Part shown: positions 1 to 8,214 of the stretch, piece after piece
Layout of the letters: the number at the start of each line of letters is the position of its first letter
Numbering within the stretch: position 1 is the first letter of the stretch
Source of the DNA: Bacteroidales bacterium
GTDB lineage: Bacteria > Bacteroidota > Bacteroidia > Bacteroidales > Bacteroidaceae
NCBI GenBank assembly: GCA_004552155.1
Contig: SFPF01000087.1
Coordinates: 1-14,680 of the forward strand
Reading direction: 5' to 3'
DNA length: 14,680 nucleotides
Made by a program: the position numbers and the translations under genes
Notes under the pieces: model-generated
What the model saw: the letters and a program-made list of their open reading frames with translations, nothing else
Databases searched by the model: none
Told to the model about the DNA's origin: nothing

Positions 1-198
1 ACGGACGACGAGGCTCAAATCCGCAGCGAGTTTCGCCTTGCCCACGAACTTTTCAAGCGTTACAAAAACCTTTATTTCGCCGACAAGGATTATTTCAAAG
101 AATGTTCTTGGGGCATGAGCCACGATTATCCAATCGCCGTAGAGGAAGGCGCAACGCTGGTGCGCGTCGGTTCGTACATCTTCGGAGAAAGAATATAA
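1..198 (+). CDS. YggS/PLPBP-family pyridoxal-phosphate-binding protein, 3' end only
   Basis: This is the C-terminal 65 residues of a protein whose 5' part lies outside the window; it reads without interruption from base 1 to a TAA at 196-198. The ending matches the close of the YggS (PROSC/PLPBP) family: a Met-Ser-X-Asp segment (GMSHDYPIAVEEGATLVRVG), then a phosphate-binding-type VRVGSYIFGER terminus. Family members are cytosolic single-domain TIM-barrel proteins that bind PLP without known catalysis and help control vitamin B6 and amino-acid balance. The active-site lysine lies upstream and cannot be checked. It is followed by a 121-bp spacer with a strong hairpin, so it is probably not tightly coupled to ruvA. 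The family assignment is from recognised motifs; the functional role is family knowledge. Confidence 0.85.
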   Translation, partial: TDDEAQIRSEFRLAHELFKRYKNLYFADKDYFKECSWGMSHDYPIAVEEGATLVRVGSYIFGERI

Positions 199-218
199 GG
201 AAATAACTTTTTCATAAG

Positions 219-270
219 AAACGCACAATATTAGGCTATAACAATCGTTATAAAATAATATTGTGCGTTT
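219..270. repeat. Long perfect hairpin between the yggS-like gene and ruvA
   Basis: A perfect 15-bp inverted repeat is seen directly: AAACGCACAATATTA at 219-233 pairs with TAATATTGTGCGTTT at 256-270. Inside the 22-nt loop is a second perfect stem, TATAAC at 237-242 with GTTATA at 247-252 around a 4-nt loop, separated from the outer stem by a 3x3 internal mismatch. The outer stem ends in a short T-run on the + strand (268-271) and in TTTC on the other. It could be a weak bidirectional terminator separating the two genes, a leader structure for ruvA, or a protein-binding palindrome. The structure is certain, the role is not. Confidence 0.75.
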
Positions 271-319
271 TGCGGTAATATGCCGCCGAACCACGAGAGA
301 GAACACATTCTTAAACACA

Positions 320-922
320 ATGATTGAATACATCAAAGGACAATTAGACGACTTAACGCCCACGCAAGCAACTGTAGAAGCAAGCGGCGTGGGGTATGCG
401 CTGCTCGTTTCGCTCAACACGTATTCCGCCGTTCAGGGCAAAAAGGACGTGAAACTGTATGTATATGAGGCCATCCGCGAGGACGCGCATCTGCTCTACG
501 GTTTCGCCACAAAGCAGGAGCGCGAACTGTTCACGCTCCTGGTTTCCGTGAACGGCGTGGGCGGGCAAACGGCACGCATGATACTCTCGGCCTTCACACC
601 TGCCGAGTTGGCTGGCATTATACAAAACGAAGACGTGCGATCGCTCAAAAGCGTGAAAGGCATCGGGCCGAAAGCCGCGCAGCGCATTATTCTCGATCTG
701 CGCGACAAGGTAATGGGCATTTTGGCAGATGGCGGCGGCGCGGCAGAAGCAGGCGGCGGGCAGCCAGTGGCTAATAAGGCGGTGGTGGACGAAGCCGTTT
801 CGGCACTCACCGTGCTTGGATTCCCGCCCGCACCGACGCACAAAGTAGTCATGCAGCTTATCCGCCAGCAGCCTGATGCCACGGTGGAGGAACTGATTAA
901 GCAGGGACTGAAATTGCTGTAA
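320..922 (+). CDS. ruvA: Holliday junction branch migration complex subunit RuvA
   Basis: RuvA forms the tetramer that binds the four-way Holliday junction and loads the RuvB motor during recombination repair. The product is 200 residues, the usual family length. It opens with the typical MIEYIKG and an OB-fold domain (about 1-63). Two helix-hairpin-helix motifs follow: VNGVGGQTARMIL (about 77-89) and VKGIGPKAAQRIILDLRDK (about 112-130). A Gly/Ala-rich linker (about 136-152) leads to the small C-terminal domain that contacts RuvB (about 154-200). I chose the ATG at 320 because an in-frame GTG at 263 would add 19 residues without family support and would lie inside the hairpin. No clear Shine-Dalgarno is visible; a GAGAGA stretch lies about 20 nt upstream. 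No ruvB or ruvC is adjacent, and the next gene is sprA, an arrangement I recall from Porphyromonas. Confidence 0.95.
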   Translation: MIEYIKGQLDDLTPTQATVEASGVGYALLVSLNTYSAVQGKKDVKLYVYEAIREDAHLLYGFATKQERELFTLLVSVNGVGGQTARMILSAFTPAELAGIIQNEDVRSLKSVKGIGPKAAQRIILDLRDKVMGILADGGGAAEAGGGQPVANKAVVDEAVSALTVLGFPPAPTHKVVMQLIRQQPDATVEELIKQGLKLL

Positions 923-931
923 GGTTTTTAG

Positions 932-993
932 TAAACGAGTTGACGAGTAAACAAGTAAACGAGTAGACGAGTAGACGAGTAAACAAGTAGGCG
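932..993. repeat. Octamer tandem repeat array (TARACRAG), ruvA-sprA spacer
   Basis: The short spacer between ruvA and sprA is almost entirely a period-8 tandem repeat, about 7.5 units of consensus TARACRAG: TAAACGAG (932), TTGACGAG (940), TAAACAAG (948), TAAACGAG (956), TAGACGAG (964), TAGACGAG (972), TAAACAAG (980) and a degenerate TAGGCGAT (988). It ends about 9 nt before the sprA start codon. The same octamer recurs in reverse complement upstream of porV (12857-12898), and the two arrays share an exact 19-nt stretch (950-968 versus 12860-12878 on the other strand). Function unknown; it may be a dispersed minisatellite-like intergenic repeat. Confidence 0.9.
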
Positions 994-1002
994 ATTTTTA
1001 AG

Positions 1003-4000
1003 GTGAAATCTTCTTTCCTGAAAATATTATTTATTGCCTTGATGCTGGCTGCGGCGGTGTCGGCAGTTTTGCGGGCGTATGCGATACGTCCCGCTTTTGC
1101 CATGCACCGGGCAGAGACGGGCGTCGCCGCTGCGCCGCCCGACACGGTAGGCCCGCGCTTTAAGGTGAAGCGCACCACCATTCAGTACGAAGAAGAACCG
1201 AAGGCAAGCATCGACCTCAAAGACCCCGAAAATCTGAAGACTGAAGCGGAGTACAACGAAAAGGAAGATACCTACCGCCTCGGTACGAAACTCGGCGATG
1301 ACTATCTCGAAACGCCGTTTTTCATGACGAGCGAGGAATATATGAATTGGAGTTTCCGCCGCTCCATGTCGGAATACTATCGTTCGAAGAACCGCGACGA
1401 CTTCAAGGCTAAGGGAAAAGAAAAGTTCGACTTCACCGACATGAAGTTCAACCTCGGGCCAGCCGATAAAATCTTCGGCCCGGGCGGTGTGCGCATCAAG
1501 ACTCAGGGTTCCGCCGAACTGAAAATCGGTGCGAACACGCGCTTCACCGACAACCCCTCGCTCTCAGAGCGCAACCGCAAGGTGTTCGGCTTCGATTTCG
1601 ATGAGAAAATCAATCTCAGCGTCAACGGCAAGGTGGGCGACAAGGTGAACCTTGACTTTAACTATAACTCGGAAGCGACTTTCAACTTCGACACTCAAAA
1701 TCTCAAGCTGCACTACGACGGCAAGGAAGATGAAATCATCAAGCTCATCGAGGCGGGCAACATCTCCATGCCCACCAACTCATCGCTCATTCGCGGCGCG
1801 TCGTCGCTCTTCGGTATTCGCGCCGACATGCAATTCGGCAAATTCAAGATCAGCACGATCATTTCCCAAAAGAAGTCCAGTTCGCAGAGCGTCAATTCCA
1901 AAGGCGGCGTACAGCTCACCAATTATGAGTTTTCGGCAGATGCCTACGACGAAAACCGCCACTTCTTCCTCGCGCACTTTTTCCGGGATAAATACAACGC
2001 CAATATGGCGCAATTGCCCACCATCACCTCGGGCATAAAGATTAACCGCGTGGAGATTTGGGTGACCAATAAGAACGGAACAACGACCAACACGCGCAAC
2101 CTTGTGGCAATGGCCGACCTCGGCGAGCACGACTACATTGGCAACCCGCTTTGGACACCCGGTGCGGACGTAAATCCCTGCAATGCCGCCAACTCCCTTT
2201 ATTCTTACCTCGCCAACGAACTCGCCGCCGCGCGCGACATTTCTCAGGCTACGCAGACATTGGATGGCTTCGGCCTCTCCGGCGGCGTGGACTACGAGAA
2301 ACTGGAAAACGCCCGCCTGCTCAACTCTTCGGAATATATCTTAAACGAGGCGCTTGGCTACATTTCGCTCAAATCGACGCTGCAAACCGACCAAGTGCTG
2401 GCCGTGGCGTATGAGTACACTTACAGGGGGCAGAACTATCAGGTCGGCGAGTTTTCAACCGACCGCCAGAACAATAGAGAGGCGCTCTTCGTCAAGGCGC
2501 TGCGCAACACGGCCTGTACGCCGAAGATGCCCAACTGGAACTTGATGATGAAAAACGTCTATTCCCTCAACGCCTCGTCTATCCAGAAGGAAAAGTTCCG
2601 CCTCGACATCAAGATTTTGAGCGACACCACGGGCGTATATCTCTCTTACATCCCCGAGCCTGCGCTGAAAAGCAAGAAAATCATACAGCTCATCGGCCTT
2701 GACCGTCTCGACAACAACAACCGCCGCAATCCTAACGGCTATTTCGACTATGTGGAGGGCTACACCATTGATGCCTCGAGCGGCCGCGTGTATTTCCCCG
2801 TCGTCGAGCCTTTCGGCAAGGACCTTGCCGCAGCTATTGGCAACGAGGAGGTGGCAAAACGCTATGTGTTCCAAGAACTTTACGACTCCACACGCACCAT
2901 TGCGCGGCAAATTGCCGAGAAGAACAAATATCAGATTTCGGGACAATACAAAGCCTCGCGCAACGACGAGATCGACCTCGGCGCGATGAACATACCGCGC
3001 GGGTCGGTGCTCGTAACCGCCGGCGGGCAGACGCTCTCGGAAGGCTCTGACTATACCGTGGACTACAATTCCGGCATCGTGCGCATACTCAATCAGAGTA
3101 TTCTTGATGCTGGCACGCCTGTGAACGTGAGCCTCGAAAGCAACACGGATTATGGTATGCAGCGCAAAACGCTCTTCGGCATGACGTGGGAATACGACTT
3201 TTCCAAGGACTTCCAAATCGGCGGTACGTTTATGCACCTCGGCGAAAAGCCGCTCACCACGAAGGTCACCATGGGCAGCGAGCCGCTCAATAATACGATA
3301 TGGGGCGTGAACATCTCGTGGAAGAAGCAAAGCCAGCGGCTCACGGACTGGCTCGACAAACTCCCGCTCATACATTGCACCGCTCCGTCGAGCATCAGTT
3401 TCACGGGCGAATACGCGCAGCTCATTGCCGGCAAGAACAAAGGCGCGCAGGGCAATGCCTCCTATATCGACAATCCCGTAGAGTGGAACCTCTGCGCCGT
3501 GCCTTCCGTTTTTGAAGAGGCGAAGCTGACAAACGATGTGCGCTACGGCTACAACCGCGCCCTGCTGTCGTGGTACTACATCGACCCGCTCTTCACGCGC
3601 CGCTCGTCATCGCTCACGCCAGGCCACCTGAAAAACGACCTCACACAGCTTTCCGACCTCACACAGCTTTCCGACCCTTGGGTGCGCGAGGTCTACAAGA
3701 GCGAACTCTTCCCCAACAAGAGCATCAACATGAAGGAGGCCAATACCCTCGACGTGCTCAACCTTGCTTTCTATCCCAACGAGCGCGGTCCGTATAACCT
3801 CGACCCCAACCTCGATGAAGACGGGCATCTGCCCAATCCCTCCACCCGCTGGGGCGGCATGATGCGCAAACTGGAAACGAGCGATTTTGAAAATGCCAAT
3901 ATCGAATACATCGAGTTTTGGCTCATGGACCCCTTTGTCAAGAATGCCGACAATCCCTCGGCCGTGAGCGGCGACCTTTACATCAACCTCGGCGAGGTGA

Positions 4001-6177
4001 GCGAGGACGTGCTCAAAGACGGCAAGAAGTTCTACGAGAGCGGTCTGCCCGTCGACGGCGACCCCTCGCAGTATTCTGAAACCGTGTGGGGCCGCGTACC
4101 CACGCAAAACAGCGTGACCTATGCGTTCAACACCGCCAGCGGCTCGCGCCAGAACCAAGACGTGGGTTTCAACGGCCTGACGAGCGAGCAAGAGCGCAGC
4201 TATCCCGCTTATGCCGACTACCTCTCAAAGGTGCAGGCTGTTGTAAAACCCGATGCCTTTCAAGATATTTACAACTCCCCCTCGGCCGACAAGTATCATT
4301 ATTTCCGCGGCACGGACTACGACGAGCGGCAGCTTTCTATTCTCGACCGATACAAATATATAAATAACCCCAACGGCAACTCCGTAGATGCCGAAAACTC
4401 GCCCGAGAGTTACAGCACGGCCTACAAAACTACGCCCGATGTGGAGGATATCAACCAGGACTTCACACTCAACATCACGAGCGTCACCACCCGCGACGGC
4501 ATTTCCAAGCAGGCGGTGTGGTATCTGTTCCGCATACCCGTGAAGGAATACGAGAAGAATGTGGGCGGCATCTCCGACTTCTCGAGCATTCGCTTCATGC
4601 GTATGTATATGACGAACTTTGAAAATCCCGTCGTCCTGCGCTTCGCCACGCTCAACCTCGTGCACGCCGAGTGGCGCACCTACGACCAGAGCCTCTACGC
4701 CGGCAAGGCGCCCGACGTGAGCGGCATGGTGAGCGCCTCGGCCGTGAGCTTTGAGGAGAACAACGAGAAACAGCCCGTCAACTACGTCATACCGCCCGGC
4801 ATCAGCCGCGTTATCGACCCGGGGCAGGACCAAGTGCTGCAAAACGACGAGCAGGCACTGGCTGTCACCGTGAAGCAGCTGGCCTCCAACGATGCACGCG
4901 CCGTCTACAAGAACACATCGTTCGACTTCCGCCGCTACAAGCACCTGCAAATGTTCGCCCACGCCAACAGCCTCCCCGGCGAAACGCCCGTGGAGGACGG
5001 GCAGGTAAGCCTCTTCCTGCGCCTTGGCACTGACTACAAGAATAATTTCTACGAATACGAAATTCCCCTGAAAATCACCCCCGATGGGCTTTATCCCAAC
5101 TCCGATGCCGGTGCGCGCATCGTGTGGCCGGAGGAAAATATGCTCGACATAGACCTCTCCGTCTTTACCGCCGCCAAGCGCAACCGCAACAGGCAGAAGT
5201 CGCTCGGGCTGATCTCTTACGCGCAGCTTTATTCGGAATACGATGCCAACCGCCCCGCCAACAAGATCAGCGTGATGGGCAACCCCACGCTCGGCGAGGT
5301 GCGCACCATCATGATTGGCGTGCGCAACAATTCGCGCGATGCGCGCAGCGTTGAGGTATGGGCCAACGAACTGCGCCTGCAAGAGTTTTCCAACAACGGC
5401 GGCTGGGCGGCACGCGGTGCGCTCAACCTCCAGCTTTCCGACCTCGCCTCCGTGAACCTCACGGGCCACGTCGAGACCGAAGGCTTCGGCGGCATCGAGG
5501 AAACCGTATCGCAGCGGCGCGACGACAATCTCTATGAATACAGCGTTACCACCAACGTGGAAGTAGGTAAGTTCCTGCCGGAAAAGGTAAAGCTCCAGGC
5601 ACCCATTTACTACGCTTACTCCAAGCAGCGCACCTCGCCCCGCTACAATCCGCTCGATACCGACATGACCATGGAAGAAGCCCTCGACGGACTGGCTACG
5701 AAGGAGGAGAAAGACTCACTGAAAAACATTGCCGAGACTGTGGTCATCAACAAGAACTTCAGCATCTCCGGCGCACGCTTCAACATCTCCACGAAGCGCC
5801 ACCCCATGCCCTACGACCCCGCCAACTTTACGTTTGGCTACGCCCATAGCGCACGCAACACCACGGGCGAGACTACGGCGTGGGAGAAAGATGAAAACTG
5901 GAAATGGAACTTTGGCTACAGCTACACGCCTAACTATAAGCCTTACGAACCCTTTAAGAAATTGAAGGGAAAAAGCCCGTGGCTCAAAATCGTCAAGGAA
6001 CAGAATTTCAACTATATTCCGCAAAACATCGCTTTCAACTCCGACATCAACCGCACTTACTACGAGTTTCAGGAGCGCGATATGGAAAATCTCGACAACA
6101 CGTCGATACCGCTCACCTCTGCGCTGGGACTTGACGAAGAGCATCCACGCCTCTTTCTCTTCCGGCACAAACGCTGA
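1003..6177 (+). CDS. sprA: SprA N-terminal reading frame (first 1724 residues)
   Basis: This frame starts at GTG (1003), directly after the octamer array, and encodes an N-terminal signal peptide (about residues 1-27, KSSFLKILFIALMLAAAVSA then LRAYA), as expected for an outer-membrane barrel. SprA-type segments seen in order include TDMKFNLGPADKIFGPGGVR with repeated beta-strand-like stretches (GKVGDKVNLDFNYNSEATFN), the block NWNLMMKNVYSL (about residue 510), and LIGLDRLDNNNRRNPNGYFD with the following GRVYFPVVEPFG (about residues 563-605). The last genuine SprA residues are about IPLT (codons ending near 6117); the 20 final residues read from shifted DNA and are not SprA-like. A perfect 18-bp tandem duplication adds DLTQLS at 3637-3672. 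If translated as is, the barrel would lack roughly its last 690 residues and should not function. Confidence 0.9.
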   Translation: MKSSFLKILFIALMLAAAVSAVLRAYAIRPAFAMHRAETGVAAAPPDTVGPRFKVKRTTIQYEEEPKASIDLKDPENLKTEAEYNEKEDTYRLGTKLGDDYLETPFFMTSEEYMNWSFRRSMSEYYRSKNRDDFKAKGKEKFDFTDMKFNLGPADKIFGPGGVRIKTQGSAELKIGANTRFTDNPSLSERNRKVFGFDFDEKINLSVNGKVGDKVNLDFNYNSEATFNFDTQNLKLHYDGKEDEIIKLIEAGNISMPTNSSLIRGASSLFGIRADMQFGKFKISTIISQKKSSSQSVNSKGGVQLTNYEFSADAYDENRHFFLAHFFRDKYNANMAQLPTITSGIKINRVEIWVTNKNGTTTNTRNLVAMADLGEHDYIGNPLWTPGADVNPCNAANSLYSYLANELAAARDISQATQTLDGFGLSGGVDYEKLENARLLNSSEYILNEALGYISLKSTLQTDQVLAVAYEYTYRGQNYQVGEFSTDRQNNREALFVKALRNTACTPKMPNWNLMMKNVYSLNASSIQKEKFRLDIKILSDTTGVYLSYIPEPALKSKKIIQLIGLDRLDNNNRRNPNGYFDYVEGYTIDASSGRVYFPVVEPFGKDLAAAIGNEEVAKRYVFQELYDSTRTIARQIAEKNKYQISGQYKASRNDEIDLGAMNIPRGSVLVTAGGQTLSEGSDYTVDYNSGIVRILNQSILDAGTPVNVSLESNTDYGMQRKTLFGMTWEYDFSKDFQIGGTFMHLGEKPLTTKVTMGSEPLNNTIWGVNISWKKQSQRLTDWLDKLPLIHCTAPSSISFTGEYAQLIAGKNKGAQGNASYIDNPVEWNLCAVPSVFEEAKLTNDVRYGYNRALLSWYYIDPLFTRRSSSLTPGHLKNDLTQLSDLTQLSDPWVREVYKSELFPNKSINMKEANTLDVLNLAFYPNERGPYNLDPNLDEDGHLPNPSTRWGGMMRKLETSDFENANIEYIEFWLMDPFVKNADNPSAVSGDLYINLGEVSEDVLKDGKKFYESGLPVDGDPSQYSETVWGRVPTQNSVTYAFNTASGSRQNQDVGFNGLTSEQERSYPAYADYLSKVQAVVKPDAFQDIYNSPSADKYHYFRGTDYDERQLSILDRYKYINNPNGNSVDAENSPESYSTAYKTTPDVEDINQDFTLNITSVTTRDGISKQAVWYLFRIPVKEYEKNVGGISDFSSIRFMRMYMTNFENPVVLRFATLNLVHAEWRTYDQSLYAGKAPDVSGMVSASAVSFEENNEKQPVNYVIPPGISRVIDPGQDQVLQNDEQALAVTVKQLASNDARAVYKNTSFDFRRYKHLQMFAHANSLPGETPVEDGQVSLFLRLGTDYKNNFYEYEIPLKITPDGLYPNSDAGARIVWPEENMLDIDLSVFTAAKRNRNRQKSLGLISYAQLYSEYDANRPANKISVMGNPTLGEVRTIMIGVRNNSRDARSVEVWANELRLQEFSNNGGWAARGALNLQLSDLASVNLTGHVETEGFGGIEETVSQRRDDNLYEYSVTTNVEVGKFLPEKVKLQAPIYYAYSKQRTSPRYNPLDTDMTMEEALDGLATKEEKDSLKNIAETVVINKNFSISGARFNISTKRHPMPYDPANFTFGYAHSARNTTGETTAWEKDENWKWNFGYSYTPNYKPYEPFKKLKGKSPWLKIVKEQNFNYIPQNIAFNSDINRTYYEFQERDMENLDNTSIPLTSALGLDEEHPRLFLFRHKR
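3637..3672 (+). repeat. Perfect 18-bp tandem duplication inside sprA
   Basis: The 18-mer GACCTCACACAGCTTTCC occurs twice head to tail (3637-3654 and 3655-3672) and is followed by a further GACC. It is in frame and yields DLTQLSDLTQLSD. The two copies are identical at every base including third positions, so the duplication looks recent. It falls in a loop-like stretch after HLKN, where SprA relatives, as I remember them, have a single copy of this kind of sequence. Confidence 0.9.
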
Positions 6178-6502
6178 AATCGAGCAGCCCTATACGGCTG
6201 TGAACAAGGACCTCTTTCCCGACCGTTACTCGGCTTGGAAAGATTCCGTGTGGCAGAGCATCAAGCACATGGGACGCCCCTTGTCGTATCAGCAGACCTT
6301 TGATTTCACCTGGAAACTGCCGCTGAACAAACTGCCGCTTTTCGACTGGCTCACCGCCGACTTTGCCTACAACGGCACATACAACTGGACGCGCGGCACC
6401 GACCTCGAAGACGGCTCCACCATGGGCAACAACATTTCCAACTCCAGCAGCAAAACCTACAACGCACGCCTCAACCTCGAAACGCTCTACAACCACGTGC
6501 CC
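6119..6502 (+). pseudogene. sprA: Out-of-frame middle segment of sprA
   Basis: This is the displaced part of sprA, readable only in frame 2. It encodes LRWDLTKSIHASFSSGTNAE, then IEQPYTAVNKDLFPDRYSAW and KDSVWQSIKHMGRPLSYQQT, and ends NLETLYNHVP. Such segments are typical of the late barrel of SprA (a T-K-S strand, N-A-E-I-E-x-P-Y, then D-x-Y-P/F-D-R-Y-S-x-W). It has no start signal of its own: the first in-frame start-type codon is a TTG at 6131, in the middle of a beta-strand. It would be made only if ribosomes shifted frame near 6118, and I see no slippery heptamer there. After 6502 this frame becomes Arg/Pro/Ser-rich and non-SprA-like. Confidence 0.8.
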
Positions 6503-8214
6503 TGGCAACCACCGCCAAGAAGAAAACGGAACCGAAAAACTTCACGAAGGAGATACAGCTCAAGGCCGACACCACGCTCACCATTCAGCACAACCAGAAA
6601 AGCAAGAAGCTTCGCGTCACCGCCCTGCGCCCCGACGGCACGCGCTATCCCATCCGCTACAAGGTGGTAGATAATAATAAAATTATCGTGCTCTCGCAAG
6701 ATACCGCGCGGCTCAAGCTCACCGTCAGCCCGCGCAAACGCACGGAGGAGCAAGGCTGGTACAAGGCGCTGCAATATGCCACGCGCTTCCTCATGATGGT
6801 GCGCAACGTGAGTGTGAACTACACCGACAAGCAAAACCTCAACGTGCCGGGCTTCCTGCCCAACGTGGGCGACTACTTCGGCCAAAACAACAGCGGCGGC
6901 TTGCAGCCCGGCCTTGACTTCGCCTTCGGCTTCACGGGCGAGGACTGGCTCTATAAGGCTAAGGACAAAGGCTGGCTGCTCTGCTCGGACGACCTCGTCA
7001 CGCCCGCCACAATGAGCCAAAACCGCAATCTCTCTATTCGCGCTACGCTTGAACCGTTTAAGGATGTGAAGATTGACCTCTCCGCCACGCGCAACGAAAC
7101 GAAAAACTCTTCCGTTCAGTTCATGTTCGACGGTATGCCCACCACGCGCACCGGGTCATTCTCAATGACTACCATATCTATCGGCTCGGCGTTTGAGAAG
7201 ACCGGTTCGCCCGACAAGGGCTACAAGAGCAAGACGTTTGAGAAATTCGTGGGTTCCCTCGCAGCCTACCGCGACCGGGTTGAGGCAAACTATGCCGGTG
7301 CGCCTTATCCCGCAGGCTCCGCCCTGGCCGGCCAAACCTTCGACCCGGCCAACGGCACGGTGTCGCCCTATGCCGCAGGCGTGATGATACCCGCCTTCCT
7401 CGACACCTATACGTCGGGCGGCAGCGGGTTGGAGATCTTCCCCAAACTCTCCGCGCTCCTGCCCAACTGGACCGTGAGCTACGGCGGGCTGGCCAAGTTG
7501 CCGAAGATGAAGAAGGTGTTCAAGAGCTTCAACCTCAATCATGCCTACAAGAGCGTCTACACCGTGGGCTCTTACAGTTCGTTCACCTCTTATCAGGAAT
7601 ATATGAACGGCTTCGGCTTCGTGACGGACGTAGCCACAGGCAGCCCCGTGCCGAGCTGCGAGTTCGACGTCAGCACCGTGAGCATCAACGAAAGTTTCTC
7701 GCCGCTTGTTGGCGTGGACATGACGTTTGTGAACAACCTCACTGCAAAGGTGGAATACCGCAAGACCCGCGTCCTCACGCTGAGCATGACCTCGCAGCAG
7801 CTGAGCGAGTCGCGCTCCAACGACCTTGTCATTGGTTTCGGCTATAAAATCAGCAACCTAAACCTCTTCTCGTCCAAAAAGACAGTGAAAACAAAATCGA
7901 AGCGCACAGCAAGCAACGAAACGACTAAGAAAACAGGGTCTTCCGGCTTTGCTTCCGACCTCAACCTGCGCCTCGACTTCACCATCCGCAACCAGAGCGT
8001 GCTCAACCGCGACATCGCCACCCTCATCTCGCAAGCCACGAGCGGCAACAACGCCATACAGGTGTCCTTCGCCGCCGACTACGCGCTGAGCAAATACGTC
8101 ACCCTCACAGCCTACTACGACCGGCAGAAAAACAAACCTCTCCTCACGTCCAGCTCCTACCCCGTCACCACTCAGGACTTCGGCTTCAGCATCAAGTTTA
8201 TATTGAATAGGTAG
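6502..8214 (+). CDS. sprA: SprA C-terminal segment, back in the original frame
   Basis: Frame 1 again encodes SprA from LATTAKKKTEPKNF (6502) to the stop at 8212-8214, about 570 residues. An automatic caller would probably start it at the GTG at 6664 (516 residues), but homology clearly begins earlier and there is no signal peptide, so an independent gene is unlikely. Recognised features are the RNVSVNYTDKQNLNVPGFLP and GDYFGQNNSGGLQPGLDFAFG segments, a Lys/Thr-rich loop (about 7870-7945), and the very conserved barrel end: LNRDIATLISQATSGNNAIQ, DYALSKYVTLTAYYDRQKNKP and SSSYPVTTQDFGFSIKF. The final aromatic/alternating strand is the usual SprA C terminus. Without the frame changes this would simply be the end of the translocon. 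Confidence 0.85.
   Translation: MATTAKKKTEPKNFTKEIQLKADTTLTIQHNQKSKKLRVTALRPDGTRYPIRYKVVDNNKIIVLSQDTARLKLTVSPRKRTEEQGWYKALQYATRFLMMVRNVSVNYTDKQNLNVPGFLPNVGDYFGQNNSGGLQPGLDFAFGFTGEDWLYKAKDKGWLLCSDDLVTPATMSQNRNLSIRATLEPFKDVKIDLSATRNETKNSSVQFMFDGMPTTRTGSFSMTTISIGSAFEKTGSPDKGYKSKTFEKFVGSLAAYRDRVEANYAGAPYPAGSALAGQTFDPANGTVSPYAAGVMIPAFLDTYTSGGSGLEIFPKLSALLPNWTVSYGGLAKLPKMKKVFKSFNLNHAYKSVYTVGSYSSFTSYQEYMNGFGFVTDVATGSPVPSCEFDVSTVSINESFSPLVGVDMTFVNNLTAKVEYRKTRVLTLSMTSQQLSESRSNDLVIGFGYKISNLNLFSSKKTVKTKSKRTASNETTKKTGSSGFASDLNLRLDFTIRNQSVLNRDIATLISQATSGNNAIQVSFAADYALSKYVTLTAYYDRQKNKPLLTSSSYPVTTQDFGFSIKFILNR

Larger units (their letters stand above)
1003..8214 (+). pseudogene. sprA: SprA (Sov), giant T9SS outer-membrane translocon protein; interrupted by two frameshifts
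   Basis: SprA is the very large (about 36-strand) outer-membrane barrel through which T9SS cargo leaves the periplasm. From the first start to the last stop the region is 7212 bp, enough for about 2400 residues, the usual family size, but no single frame reads through. Frame 1 runs 1003-6177. SprA-like sequence then continues in frame 2 from about 6119 (LRWDLTKSIHASFSSGTNAE) to about 6502 (ETLYNHVP), and returns to frame 1 at 6502 (LATTAKKKTEPKNF), running to 8214. Frame change 1 fits a deletion of 3n+2 bases and appears to remove around 11-13 residues after IPLT. Frame change 2 fits loss of about 4 bases, as expected between HVP and LATT. No other stop interrupts the gene. The damage could be genuine and recent, or an assembly error; sequence alone cannot decide. 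Confidence 0.85.

Noticed and set aside
256..263. TAATATTG as a -7 promoter element for ruvA
   Set aside because: It is one mismatch from TAnnTTTG, lies within the hairpin arm, and has no -33 partner.
263..319. Upstream GTG start that would lengthen RuvA by 19 residues
   Set aside because: RuvA proteins begin at MIEYIxG, and the added residues are encoded partly by the 219-270 hairpin.
897..1181. Minus-strand open frame with repeated hydrophobic LLVYSFT-like residues across the ruvA-sprA spacer
   Set aside because: The apparent repeats come from reading the octamer array in three frames (24 bp = 8 codons). It overlaps the sprA signal-peptide region and has no start context.
4225..5469. Long minus-strand open frame (414 codons) opposite sprA, and similar ones at 2455-3375, 10955-11782 and 12794-13891
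   Set aside because: They lie antisense to clearly recognised sprA, porU and porV coding sequence. Their proteins are Val/Ala/Gly/His/Arg-rich without motifs, as expected from the opposite strand of GC-rich codons.
6110..6180. Programmed ribosomal frameshifting to join the sprA frames
   Set aside because: There is no slippery heptamer, Shine-Dalgarno-like stimulator or obvious downstream structure near 6118. Residues also appear to be missing, which a pure frameshift would not explain.
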